A DNA stretch of 49,417 nucleotides from Segatella cerevisiae. Its GTDB lineage: Bacteria > Bacteroidota > Bacteroidia > Bacteroidales > Bacteroidaceae. The notes below the pieces were generated by a model that did no database searches, was not told the DNA's origin, and saw only the letters and a list, made by a program, of their open reading frames with translations. The position numbers and the translations under genes are program-made. This document shows positions 8,703-16,774 of this stretch, in pieces. The stretch's first letter is position 1. Each line of letters begins with the position of its first letter. The stretch spans positions 1 to 49,417 of the forward strand of contig NZ_JAMXLY010000023.1 of assembly GCF_024054555.1 (NCBI RefSeq), written 5' to 3'.

Positions 8703-10643
8703 CTACTTGTTCACATACTTCAACCTCAGAGAATTGAGAACCACAGACAAACTGGAAAATGCCATCAGCGCACTTGCCCACATCGGTGTGATCTGGAAAT
8801 CTATTCCAAAGAGGTACAATACACCGGCAGCAAGAGGGATGCAGACGATATTGTAGACAAAAGCCCAGAAAAGGTTCTCCCAAATCATCTTCACCGTTTT
8901 CTTGCTCAGTCGAATCGCTTCCGGAATATGACGCAGATCGTCCCCCATCAAAGTTACCTGAGCGACATCCATTGCCACATCAGTCCCCTTCGCCATTGCC
9001 ATACTGACGTCTGCAAGCGCCAAAGCCTGAGTATCATTGATACCGTCGCCCACCATGGCGACAGTCTTCCCTTCTTTCTGGAGTTTTCTGACAAGATTCT
9101 CCTTATCCTGAGGCATCACCTTACTCTGATAGTGCACAATACCGGCTTTCTCAGCCCAGTATTTGGCAGCAGGCTCCTTGTCACCACTCATCATATAAAC
9201 CTCTATTCCCATATTCTGTAAGGTCTCCATCGCTTCACGAGCGTGAGGTTTCAAGGTCTCGCGTTCTTCGAGAGGCAGTTCATCAGACTTTGTAAAATCA
9301 ATATTCTGATTAGGAATAGTGAGCGTGCCGGTTTTATCAGTTACCAGAGCGTTTACTTTCTTCAATTCCTCCAAGGCTGCAGCGTCCTTGATCAAGACCT
9401 GTTGACGTGCAACCTTGCCTATACCGACCATCAGAGCCGTCGGAGTAGCCAGTCCCATCGCACAAGGGCAGGCGATGACAAGTACGGCTACAGCAGAAAG
9501 GATAGCCCTGGGTAAAGCTGTCGAGCCGCCCAGACCCCACCATAGGAAAAAGGTAAGAAGAGCAACTCCTGCCACTACGGGTACAAATACCAAGGATACC
9601 TTATCCACAATTCTCTGGACAGGTGCCTTTGAACTCTGTGCTTCCTGGACCATCTTGATGATATGCGCCAATGTCGTATCGGCGCCAGTCTGAAAGACTT
9701 TCATGCGAAACTTCCCCTGACTGGGAATAGTGCCGGCAAGTACACGGGAGCCAGCCTTCTTTTCGGCCGGGTTCGGCTCACCGGTAATCATAGATTCATC
9801 CACATAGGCAGCATCAGAGGTCATAAAACTCTCAGCCTGTGTCACTTCACCATCTACGGGAACTTTTTCTCCGGGGCGTACTTCCAGAATGTCTCCCGGT
9901 GAGACTGACGATACCGGCACCTCACGTATGACCTCCTTATCCTGATCATCCCTCTCTACGATACGGGCTGTCTTTGATGCCATTCCCATCAACTTGCGTA
10001 TACTGGACGCCGTACTCTCACGTGCTTTTTCCTCCAACAGCCTGCCGGTAAGCACGAATGTAATGATCATTGCAGCTGCGTCAAAATAAGTGTGCGACAT
10101 CATACCTTGTGCGCCCCACGTCTGTTCTCCCCAAAAGGTATTATAGGTACTGAACAGAAAACTGATTGCCGTGGAAAGGGCAACCAGCGTATCCATATTG
10201 GCAGAAGCATGCAACAGTTGTTTTCCGGCCATCACATAGAACTGTCGGCCGCAGAGCCAGATATCAACGGCACAGATCAACAGGCTGATCTGATTTGTAA
10301 CATCAGCAGTTCCCATAGGTATCCATCCCATTGAGATACCCATCAGCAAGACTGCCAATATCCATGATAAAATCGTTTTCCGTTTTAAAATACGATAGGC
10401 ATTGTGCTCGATCAACTCTATATCCCGCCCGGTCTCAATGACCAGGTCATAGCCAATATCATTGACATTCTTTTTCATTGTCTCCAAAGAAACGACATGG
10501 GGATCATATTCCACCAATGCGCTTCGTGCAGGCAAACTCACAGACGCACTTTGAACACCTTTGACGGACTTCAGTTTGCGCTCCACGTTAGTAGCGCAAG
10601 ACGCACAAGCCATACCTAATACAGGGATCGTCTTTTTCATCAT
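8703..10643 (-). CDS. copA: copper-exporting P1B-type ATPase lacking an obvious N-domain
   Basis: 646 residues. An N-terminal HMA domain carries GMACASC (10-16). The A-domain has ESMITGEP (283-290), the metal-site helix has CPC (392-394), and the last helix has the MxxSS-type MAFSSLS. The P-domain has DKTGT (436-440) and VGDGIND. Only 51 residues separate the phosphorylated Asp436 from the GDK motif (487-489), where about 150 are usual, so the ATP-binding N-domain with its SEHP and glycine motifs is not visible. The total is about 95 residues shorter than a one-HMA CopA. The join is in frame and smooth. It lies downstream of a copZ-like gene and should pump Cu(I) from the cytoplasm if active. 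Confidence 0.85.
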   Translation of the reverse strand: MMKKTIPVLGMACASCATNVERKLKSVKGVQSASVSLPARSALVEYDPHVVSLETMKKNVNDIGYDLVIETGRDIELIEHNAYRILKRKTILSWILAVLLMGISMGWIPMGTADVTNQISLLICAVDIWLCGRQFYVMAGKQLLHASANMDTLVALSTAISFLFSTYNTFWGEQTWGAQGMMSHTYFDAAAMIITFVLTGRLLEEKARESTASSIRKLMGMASKTARIVERDDQDKEVIREVPVSSVSPGDILEVRPGEKVPVDGEVTQAESFMTSDAAYVDESMITGEPNPAEKKAGSRVLAGTIPSQGKFRMKVFQTGADTTLAHIIKMVQEAQSSKAPVQRIVDKVSLVFVPVVAGVALLTFFLWWGLGGSTALPRAILSAVAVLVIACPCAMGLATPTALMVGIGKVARQQVLIKDAAALEELKKVNALVTDKTGTLTIPNQNIDFTKSDELPLEERETLKPHAREAMETLQNMGIEVYMMSGDKEPAAKYWAEKAGIVHYQSKVMPQDKENLVRKLQKEGKTVAMVGDGINDTQALALADVSMAMAKGTDVAMDVAQVTLMGDDLRHIPEAIRLSKKTVKMIWENLFWAFVYNIVCIPLAAGVLYLFGIDFQITPMWASALMAFSSLSVVLNSLRLKYVNK

Positions 10644-10672
10644 TCTTCCTTTCTAATTTCTCTCATTCGAAA

Positions 10673-10701
10673 CCTTCAGCAAGGCATGACCTTGCTGAAG
10701 G
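10673..10701 (-). repeat. 12-bp perfect hairpin between copZ and copA
   Basis: CCTTCAGCAAGG and its exact complement flank a five-base loop. There is no T-run after it on either strand, so it is a poor terminator. It sits 29 bases before the copA start in the presumed copZ-copA transcript and may stabilise or separate the two parts of the message. Confidence 0.6.
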
Positions 10702-10809
10702 GATTCATTGATCAAACGCGCAGAATAGTCGTTCCCCGATACAGACCTCCCGTTGGACTAAATCAAACTAGTATACAATCAACGTCCTTACCCGAGAAAC
10801 CTAGCACAT

Positions 10810-11028
10810 TCAACCTACGAGTTGATATTTTCCACTTGCACCCACCGCTTTCTTCAAGTCATCAACAGACACCGTTTTTTCGTCATAGTCTATCGTGACA
10901 TTCTTATTCTGAAGGTCTGCATTTGCCTTTTGGACGCCATCCAAAGCTTGGAGAGCTGCTTCAACCTTAGCCTTACAATGCATACATTTCATTCCATTTA
11001 CAGTAAAAGTCTTATTCATTTTTGTCAT
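10810..11028 (-). CDS. CopZ-like copper chaperone (HMA domain)
   Basis: About 70 residues forming one heavy-metal-associated domain (beta-alpha-beta-beta-alpha-beta) with the metal-binding loop GMKCMHC. The rest (VEAALQALDGVQKANADL, then a DYDEKTVS strand) fits the fold. The start used here is the ATG at 11028; 11019 is equally possible and gives MNKTFTVNG at the N-terminus, while the longer frame from 11046 begins in unlikely sequence. It likely hands Cu(I) to the CopA encoded next on the same strand. A -7 box TATCTTTG at 11122-11129 lies about 95 bases upstream. Confidence 0.85.
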   Translation of the reverse strand: MTKMNKTFTVNGMKCMHCKAKVEAALQALDGVQKANADLQNKNVTIDYDEKTVSVDDLKKAVGASGKYQLVG

Positions 11029-11055
11029 GTTTAAATTGTTCCACAATATGAGTTA

Positions 11056-11129
11056 CCGGTCATTACGACCGGAAAAGTCCAAGGTCTTCATCTTTTGAAA
11101 GCCTCTGCAACTTATCGCCTACAAAGATA
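11056..11129 (-). promoter_or_regulatory. copZ-copA promoter -7 box and 5' UTR hairpin
   Basis: TATCTTTG (11129-11122) matches the -7 consensus; no good -33 element is placed. The presumed leader contains CCGGTC (11056-11061) paired with GACCGG (11067-11072), a short stable hairpin about 30 bases before the coding start. Confidence 0.45.
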
Positions 11130-11223
11130 AGAAGATTATTTATGGAATAATTACAAAATACTGGAATACTTTTATAAGATTCGGCAACCCCGGGCAAAAA
11201 ACATGATGAGAAAGACTGTTCCC

Positions 11224-11248
11224 GCAGGATTCCATAAAAGAATCCTGC
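11224..11248 (-). terminator. hairpin at the oxyR 3' end
   Basis: GCAGGATTC and its exact complement around a seven-base loop touch the oxyR stop codon. No clear U-tract follows on the minus strand, so it may protect the 3' end rather than terminate by itself. Confidence 0.45.
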
Positions 11249-12150
11249 TAGGACAGCATGTTTTCCGGTACAGATTTTTTTATAGTTGAGACAAGGAGTT
11301 GCAGTAATGTCTTTCTGATAAAATGAGGCAATGTCATCATAATGATCTCCCTGGTAGGCACAGGCACGGCAAAGGGCCTTACCAATTGTTTCTGATCCTC
11401 ATTCAGTTGCGAGATAGCCAGTTCCGGTATAAAAGTCACCCCCTTATCATGTTCTACGATCCGCATAAAGGTTTCTATGCTTCCCAGACGATAGGCTCTC
11501 TTGCTCTTACTGGCGGCCTTGAGGTGGCAGAATTTGACCAATTGGTCACGGAAGCAATGTCCCTCGTCCAAGAGCCACAAGTATTCACCCGTAAGATCGG
11601 CTGCCCTGATACTCTGTCTCTTGAAAAGCGGGTCATTCTTAGCAATATAAGCGAAATACTTTTCTTTGAAAAGCGTTTCACAATGCATCTCCTCCAATCC
11701 CTCTACCCGAGCCAGAATTCCGGCATCGATGTCACCCCTAGCCAAGGCCTTTTTCATATCCTCCGTCTTCAACTCAATGATACGCAAGTCCATCTCGGGA
11801 TGCTTGTTCATGAGTTGCGGGAAAAAGCGCGGGATCAAGTATGGAGCTATCGTCGGGAGTACACCTATAATAAAAGGTCCCCGCAAGGATTGTTTCTCTT
11901 CTTCAACCGCCTCTTTCAATTTCCGGGCTCTGAGAAGAACTTTCCAAGCCTGTTCAATGACAGCCATACCAGCCTTTGTAGGTATGATCGGCTTGCGCTT
12001 TCTGTCAAAAATTGTAATACCCAATTCCTCTTCCAGTTTCTGGATCATTGAACTTAACGTAGGTTGGGTTACATTACAATAGTCTGCCGCCTTAGAAAAA
12101 TGTTTCATTCGATATACAGCTATGACATATTCCAATTGCTGTAAGGTCAT
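11248..12150 (-). CDS. oxyR: LysR-type peroxide regulator OxyR
   Basis: 300 residues from the ATG at 12150, which begins MTLQQLEYVIAVYRMKHFSK, the canonical LysR winged-helix start, with GGAGG just upstream; a longer frame reaching 12198 adds 16 unlikely residues. The substrate domain spans about 90-295. Cysteines occur in the regions GHCFRDQLVKFCHLK, whose spacing fits the peroxide-sensing pair of OxyR. It is divergent from ahpC-ahpF, the classical OxyR target, with an operator-like dyad region between. It most likely activates ahpC under peroxide. A -7 box TATCTTTG lies at 12177-12170. Confidence 0.88.
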   Translation of the reverse strand: MTLQQLEYVIAVYRMKHFSKAADYCNVTQPTLSSMIQKLEEELGITIFDRKRKPIIPTKAGMAVIEQAWKVLLRARKLKEAVEEEKQSLRGPFIIGVLPTIAPYLIPRFFPQLMNKHPEMDLRIIELKTEDMKKALARGDIDAGILARVEGLEEMHCETLFKEKYFAYIAKNDPLFKRQSIRAADLTGEYLWLLDEGHCFRDQLVKFCHLKAASKSKRAYRLGSIETFMRIVEHDKGVTFIPELAISQLNEDQKQLVRPFAVPVPTREIIMMTLPHFIRKTLLQLLVSTIKKSVPENMLS

Positions 12151-12169
12151 TTTACCCTCCTTTTTATAG

Positions 12170-12177
12170 CAAAGATA
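12170..12177 (-). promoter_or_regulatory. -7 box of oxyR
   Basis: TATCTTTG on the minus strand lies 19 bases before the oxyR ATG. TTGA at 12198-12195 is at an atypical spacing (17 bases), so only the -7 element is well supported. Confidence 0.5.
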
Positions 12178-12273
12178 AGAAAAAAAAGGAAAAGTCAATC
12201 TTATTTCTCTTAGTTTGTCATTTTTAGAAAGTAAAATAACCTTTTGTAGGTATCTGATTTTCAGTTTATTGAC

Positions 12274-12305
12274 TATCTATCATAGATACAGTGTATCGAA
12301 CGATA
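12274..12305 (+). promoter_or_regulatory. candidate OxyR operator (two dyads)
   Basis: TATCTAT (12274-12280) and ATAGATA (12282-12288) form a perfect 7-1-7 palindrome. TATCG (12294-12298) and CGATA (12301-12305) form a second dyad centred 18.5 bases away. Repeated ATAG/CTAT half-sites are the hallmark of OxyR binding. The position, immediately upstream of the ahpC -33 region, is where an activator would bind. Binding itself is inferred. Confidence 0.6.
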
Positions 12306-12315
12306 GATTTTATCT

Positions 12316-12347
12316 GTTGTAATTTGTTCAATTCTTATCTATCTTTG
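12316..12347 (+). promoter_or_regulatory. ahpC promoter
   Basis: GTTG (12316-12319), a 20-base spacer and TATCTTTG (12340-12347) fit the Bacteroidetes consensus with one mismatch in the -33 element, as expected for an activated promoter. The ahpC start is 40 bases downstream. Confidence 0.65.
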
Positions 12348-12387
12348 CAATAACAAAAAAAATAAGTATAACTAAAATTAAAATAGT

Positions 12388-12954
12388 ATGGAACCAATTA
12401 TTAACGCACATGCACCAGAGTTCACCGTTCAAGCTTTTCAGAACGGTAGTTTCAAAACTGTATCAAACAAAGATATTGAGGGCAAATGGGCTCTTTTCTT
12501 CTTCTATCCTTCAGACTTTACTTTCGTCTGCCCGACAGAGTTGGAAGACCTCGCCAGCAAATATGATCAACTGACAAAGATGGGTGTGGAAGTGTTCTCA
12601 GTAAGCACAGACTCCCAGTTTGTTCACAAGGCATGGCATGACACATCAGAGCGTATCAAGAAGATCAAGTACGCTATGCTGGCTGACCCTATCGGCACAC
12701 TGGCAAAAGGCTTCGGTGTCTACAAGGAAGATGAAGGTGTCGCTTACCGCGGTACATTCCTGGTAAATCCGGAAGGCTTGGTTAAGGTCGCTGAAGTTCA
12801 GGACAACAGTATCGGGCGTAACGCAGACGAACTCGTTCGCAAGGTTCAAGCCGCTCAATATGTAGCTACCCACACCGGTGAAGTTTGCCCTGCTAAATGG
12901 AGAGAAGGCAGCGAAACCATCAAACCGAGCATCGACCTTGTCGGCAAACTCTAA
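12388..12954 (+). CDS. ahpC: peroxiredoxin, alkyl hydroperoxide reductase subunit C
   Basis: 188 residues, the usual length for typical 2-Cys AhpC. The peroxidatic cysteine is in FTFVCPTE (near residue 49) and the resolving cysteine is in EVCPAKW (near 168). It reduces H2O2, organic peroxides and peroxynitrite in the cytoplasm and is recycled by AhpF, encoded 117 bases downstream. It is preceded by a promoter and dyads that fit OxyR control, and followed by a hairpin with a T-run that probably lets ahpC be made in excess over ahpF. Confidence 0.97.
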   Translation: MEPIINAHAPEFTVQAFQNGSFKTVSNKDIEGKWALFFFYPSDFTFVCPTELEDLASKYDQLTKMGVEVFSVSTDSQFVHKAWHDTSERIKKIKYAMLADPIGTLAKGFGVYKEDEGVAYRGTFLVNPEGLVKVAEVQDNSIGRNADELVRKVQAAQYVATHTGEVCPAKWREGSETIKPSIDLVGKL

Positions 12955-12988
12955 TAAAGCAAGACTTTATTTTAATATATATTCAGGT

Positions 12989-13046
12989 AAGGAGTTGAGC
13001 ATGGTAAGTCGGGAAACGAGTTGCTATCGTCTCAACTCCTTTTTTC
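12989..13046 (+). terminator. terminator between ahpC and ahpF
   Basis: AGGAGTTGAG (from 12990) pairs with CTCAACTCCT (13031-13040) and is followed by a run of T. The loop is long (about 30 bases), so it is likely leaky, and ahpF could be reached by read-through. Confidence 0.65.
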
Positions 13047-13071
13047 TTCATAATAAAGAATAGGAAAGCGT

Positions 13072-14625
13072 ATGATAGATTCAAGTTTACTGGACCAGGT
13101 GAAAACGGTATTTGCGCCTTTGGTCTCTCAATATACCTTCAAGGTCAACCGTGATGTCAAGGATAAGCATACGGCATCGTTCACGGCATTTTTGGAAGAT
13201 CTGGCCTCCTGTTCTGACCACATTTCCTGTGAATACCACGATGGCGAGAAATTCAGTTTCAGTTTGTTGAGAGACAGACAAGACACTGGTATCCGGTTCA
13301 AAGGCATTCCCAATGGCCATGAATTTACATCATTGCTTTTGGCCATTCTCAATGCAGACCATAAAGGGAAGAACCTGCCTGACGCAACGCTCACCAGGCG
13401 CATCAAGGCACTTAAGGGCAAGATCAAACTTCAGACCTATGTCTCCCTCACCTGTACCAACTGCCCTGATGTCATTCAGGCACTCAATGTCATGGCTCTT
13501 ACCAATCCGAACATCACCAATGAGATGATAGACGGCGAACTTTATCAGGATGACATTACAAGACTGAATATCCAAGGCGTACCCTCCGTCTATGCCAATG
13601 GCGAACTCCTTCATGTCGGACGCGGAGACTTAGGCACCTTACTCCAGGAACTGGAAGACAAAATAGGCACCACTCATGATGAGGATGCTCAGAAAATAGA
13701 ACGGAATTATGATATTCTTATCCTCGGTGGAGGACCTGCAGGTTGTGCCGCTGCCATCTACTCTGCACGTAAAGGTCTGAAAACGGCAATTGTAGCCGAA
13801 CGCATCGGAGGACAAGTCAATGATACGACTGGGATAGAAAACATCGTCTCTATCCCAAAGACAACAGGAACGAAACTCGCTGGTGACCTGAGGAACCACC
13901 TGCAGAATTATCCTATTGACATTTTCGACAACAGAAAGATCACGGAGGTCCATCTGCTTGACAAAACTAAAACCGTAACCGCGAGAGGCGGGGAAATTTT
14001 CAAGGCCCCTGCCGTCATCATCGCAACAGGTGCAAGTTGGAGAAGGCTGGGACTGAAAGATGAAGACAAGTATATCGGTCACGGCATCCATTTCTGTCCT
14101 CATTGCGACGGTCCTTTTTATAAAGGGAAGAACGTAGCCGTCATTGGCGGAGGCAACTCCGGCATAGAGGCAGCCATAGACCTGGCAGGAATATGCAACC
14201 ATGTCACTGTATTCGAATTCGGAGAGAAGATGAAAGCTGATGAAGTCCTGCAGAAAAAGATTCACAGTTTGGGAAATGTTGACATCTTCATGAATTCACA
14301 GACAACAGAAGTTCAGGGGGATGGTCAGAAGTTGACCGGCATTACAGTGAAAGACCTCAAGACAGAGAAATCCCGCCAGTTTAACTTTGATGGTATATTC
14401 GTACAAATCGGATTGTACCCGAATAGTGATCCGTTCAAGAAAGACCTGGAACTGACGGCAAGGCATGAGGTTCCTGTAGACGCGTTCGACCGGACAAAAG
14501 TCACCGGGGTATATGCTGCAGGAGACGTCTCCACAGTACCCTTCAAACAGATTATGATTGCCATGGGAGAAGGGGCAAAAGCAGCACTCGCAGCTTTTGA
14601 AGACCGCATACGAGGTGTGATCTGA
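13072..14625 (+). CDS. ahpF: alkyl hydroperoxide reductase subunit F
   Basis: 517 residues. The N-terminal tandem thioredoxin-like domain (1 to about 200) has the CTNCPD disulfide motif. The flavoprotein disulfide reductase part follows: GGGPAGCAAA for FAD, FCPHCDGPFYKGK with the active CxxC, IGGGNSG for NAD(P)H and the C-terminal YAAGDVST FAD motif. It transfers electrons from NADH to AhpC. The ATG at 13072 gives the standard MIDSSLLDQ start. The gene is followed by a terminator at 14744-14793. Confidence 0.97.
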   Translation: MIDSSLLDQVKTVFAPLVSQYTFKVNRDVKDKHTASFTAFLEDLASCSDHISCEYHDGEKFSFSLLRDRQDTGIRFKGIPNGHEFTSLLLAILNADHKGKNLPDATLTRRIKALKGKIKLQTYVSLTCTNCPDVIQALNVMALTNPNITNEMIDGELYQDDITRLNIQGVPSVYANGELLHVGRGDLGTLLQELEDKIGTTHDEDAQKIERNYDILILGGGPAGCAAAIYSARKGLKTAIVAERIGGQVNDTTGIENIVSIPKTTGTKLAGDLRNHLQNYPIDIFDNRKITEVHLLDKTKTVTARGGEIFKAPAVIIATGASWRRLGLKDEDKYIGHGIHFCPHCDGPFYKGKNVAVIGGGNSGIEAAIDLAGICNHVTVFEFGEKMKADEVLQKKIHSLGNVDIFMNSQTTEVQGDGQKLTGITVKDLKTEKSRQFNFDGIFVQIGLYPNSDPFKKDLELTARHEVPVDAFDRTKVTGVYAAGDVSTVPFKQIMIAMGEGAKAALAAFEDRIRGVI

Positions 14626-14743
14626 GTTTTTCCACTACACTGGTTCTTATCTATATACTTTTTACTCGATTCCTGTCTGCCAATCGGAAGATCATTATAC
14701 AAAAACATTAATTACGACAGACGGAAGATCAAAATAACCTCAG

Positions 14744-14793
14744 CCTGCCTGAATCTGTTGGTTTTCCAGCACTTTCGGGCAGGTTCTCTTTTT
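14744..14793 (+). terminator. intrinsic terminator after ahpF
   Basis: CCTGCCTGAA (14744-14753) pairs over ten positions (one G-U) with TTCGGGCAGG (14774-14783), followed by TTCTCTTTTT. It ends the ahpC-ahpF unit. Confidence 0.75.
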
Positions 14794-14945
14794 GTCCATA
14801 ACCTCAGCGACAATGAACTATAGCAATAAATTGAATAAAGCTTTCGGCATCTTACATTGTGATATACATCAGAAAGGCAATCCCTATCATCGTAACTCCA
14901 CAGATGATACCTATTATAAAACTCTCAGTGCATGATCAGAGGATT

Positions 14946-15794
14946 TCATTTCCTCTTCCAGATATATTTTTCAGCAGCCTGTTTGACCAGATCTCCTGCA
15001 GGGAGTTCTATTGTAAAATTCTTCGAGACATGAAAAGCAGGCGTCACGATCGGTTTCGTTTCCCAACCGAGAGCAAATGGATCATAATAGCGTTCTGCCC
15101 CTAATTTCATGCCAACCCTTCCACTATTAAAAGTGAAATAGCCTCCGTATTGACTGCCATAGACATAAGGATAGGCAGCCATGGAGAAATAAGGTGTCTT
15201 GTTATAGTATTCACCAAAAAGGGTCAAACTCATATTCGGACTGAAGGCATACCCCATCTGACCTGCAACACCATACTGATTGAGCACACCAAAGGTCATA
15301 TACCGATTGACAACACCTTCTGCCTGAAGAGATAAATTCCCCATTGTGTAAGAGGTCCCCATCCTCAATGAGTTGGTCGTCAACAGATTCCGGTATTCCT
15401 CCTTGGACAGACTCCCATAGAACCCTAGATTTCCAAAAGTCGCAAAACGGCCTCCCTGAAAATAATTCTCACCATGAGTTTTAAACCTTGCGTTCTGTTG
15501 TTCAGCAAGACCTTGAGCAGAAGCATTTTCCCGATCTCTATTTGTCCAAATTTCTTTTGACGGGGCGATACTGTCCCGATGTGGAGTAGAAAAGCCTTTA
15601 GACTTCATGCCTGGCAGTATCTTGACAGAATCCTTTTCTCTTCCTGCACCCACCGTCTGTTTGTTTTTATGCATCAGTTCGGGAACTTTCTGATGATAAG
15701 GATATTTACGAATAGACTTATGCTCCTTCTGTGCCGATATGGGCAACGGCATCAACCCGAAAATAATATAAAGCACAACACGATCTATTCTCAT
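14946..15794 (-). CDS. putative outer-membrane beta-barrel protein, function unknown
   Basis: 282 residues. A signal peptide (MRIDRVVLYIIFGLMPLPISAQ) is likely cleaved after SAQ. A polar, basic linker follows to about residue 105. The remaining part is rich in alternating aromatic/glycine stretches (FATFGNLGFYGSL, YSMGNLSL-like repeats, YYNKTPYFSMAAYPYVYGSQYGG) that look like beta-strands of a small outer-membrane barrel. I recognise no family. It is monocistronic, convergent with ahpF, with a consensus promoter far upstream (15995-16026) and a leader of nearly 200 bases with hairpins. The stop overlaps the start of a tiny frame as ATGA. Confidence 0.7.
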   Translation of the reverse strand: MRIDRVVLYIIFGLMPLPISAQKEHKSIRKYPYHQKVPELMHKNKQTVGAGREKDSVKILPGMKSKGFSTPHRDSIAPSKEIWTNRDRENASAQGLAEQQNARFKTHGENYFQGGRFATFGNLGFYGSLSKEEYRNLLTTNSLRMGTSYTMGNLSLQAEGVVNRYMTFGVLNQYGVAGQMGYAFSPNMSLTLFGEYYNKTPYFSMAAYPYVYGSQYGGYFTFNSGRVGMKLGAERYYDPFALGWETKPIVTPAFHVSKNFTIELPAGDLVKQAAEKYIWKRK

Positions 15795-15875
15795 AAGGCT
15801 AATATTTTAATGGAAGATATCTCTTTTACAGAAAGATGACGCAATGAGAATGTCTTTCCTAATTTCAAATTAAAA

Positions 15876-15955
15876 AATCCATAACATAAGAAAATCTATG
15901 GATTCCTATTCTGAAACCTTGGCAGACGATATATACCGATCATCCGGTCGATGAT
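15876..15955 (-). promoter_or_regulatory. structured leader of the 14946-15794 gene
   Basis: In the transcript there is first a hairpin ATCATC-GACCG-GATGAT (within 15939-15955), then AATCCATA/TATGGATT arms (15904-15897 and 15883-15876) followed by a T-rich stretch resembling a weak terminator. A regulated leader is possible; I recognise no riboswitch class. Confidence 0.35.
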
Positions 15956-15994
15956 TCCAAACTTGCCAACATACTCAAAATATCTTAACTCATC

Positions 15995-16026
15995 CAAAGA
16001 TAGCCCACTATTATAACAAATCCAAA
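15995..16026 (-). promoter_or_regulatory. promoter of the 14946-15794 gene
   Basis: TTTG (16026-16023), a 20-base spacer and TATCTTTG (16002-15995) are an exact match to the Bacteroidetes consensus. The nearest downstream gene on this strand starts at 15794. Confidence 0.65.
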
Positions 16027-16099
16027 AACAAAGAGTCATATTTAAGTTTTATTAAACTCAATTAGTTTCATAATATGTTGTTCGGCATACCATTCTCTT

Positions 16100-16480
16100 T
16101 TACAGACTTTTATAATTCCTAATAAATCATGTAACCTCGACGAATCTTTCTCTGAATAAGTTCAGTCCGTTTCTGTCGGTGCCCGTCATCGCATCTGAAG
16201 ATGCACGTCCATTCATTGCTTTGGCACTTATCCATTCATTTCGTTGATACACGACTATACATTTTGTTGACCACTTTATGGGATTCTGTTCATCCGTATC
16301 ATGAGCTGCCGTTGATGAGTTTTTAGGGATTCTGTTGATGCACTTTATGAGGTTCTGTTCACGTACGTCCTGACACTGTCAATACGTACGACATGAGACC
16401 CTAATAACGTACGTCCTTACACCCTAATAAACCGCTTCAACAGATTAACATAACCGGTTTGTCCACCAAAAGCTCAAAAA
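16100..16480. repeat. gene-free stretch with degenerate direct repeats
   Basis: No reading frame is convincing. Two related segments (about 16265-16298 and 16333-16364) share TGTTGA, ACTTTATG and TTCTGTTCA blocks 68 bases apart. ACGTACGTCC occurs at about 16361 and 16407 and an ACGTACG-like copy lies between; ACCCTAATAA occurs twice. This looks like decayed intergenic repeat material. Confidence 0.5.
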
Positions 16481-16550
16481 GGGAACGAGGAGGGAACGTA
16501 CAGGGAACGAGGAGGGAACAGGAGGGAGCAGGAGGGAACAGGAGGGAACG
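16481..16550 (+). repeat. GGGAAC purine minisatellite
   Basis: Seven GGG tracts start at 16481, 16492, 16503, 16514, 16524, 16534 and 16544, that is units of 11, 11, 11, 10, 10 and 10 bases of the type GGGAACGAGGA or GGGAACAGGA. The plus strand is almost all purine. It could form a long-loop quadruplex or triplex, or simply be a slipping repeat. Confidence 0.75.
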
Positions 16551-16712
16551 GATTTGTTTTCGGTTTGTTCCTGATCTATCCCTGCAACAGAACTGCTAAG
16601 GAGCCGGTGGTGATTGTTAAGAACCTTACCGGCAAGTGGTGGTACACTACAAATTACAGCAGGATGCTTAGTCTTTTATTCTTTGCACCTATAAAAAACA
16701 GGTTCAACCTAT

Positions 16713-16756
16713 AATAAAAAAGAAGTCCGGACTTTTAAAAAGTCCGGACTTCTTTC
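16713..16756 (-). terminator. intrinsic terminator of the GH31 gene
   Basis: A perfect 17-bp stem (16719-16735 with 16739-16755, core AAGTCCGGACTT) with a three-base loop is followed on the minus strand by TTTTTATTAT. It lies just after the GH31 stop codon. Confidence 0.9.
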
Positions 16757-16774
16757 AAAGTTAATCAATGACTA

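Noticed and set aside
8575..8883. 102-codon minus-strand frame overlapping the copA 3' end
   Set aside because: It overlaps the conserved end of CopA in another frame and has no recognisable features.
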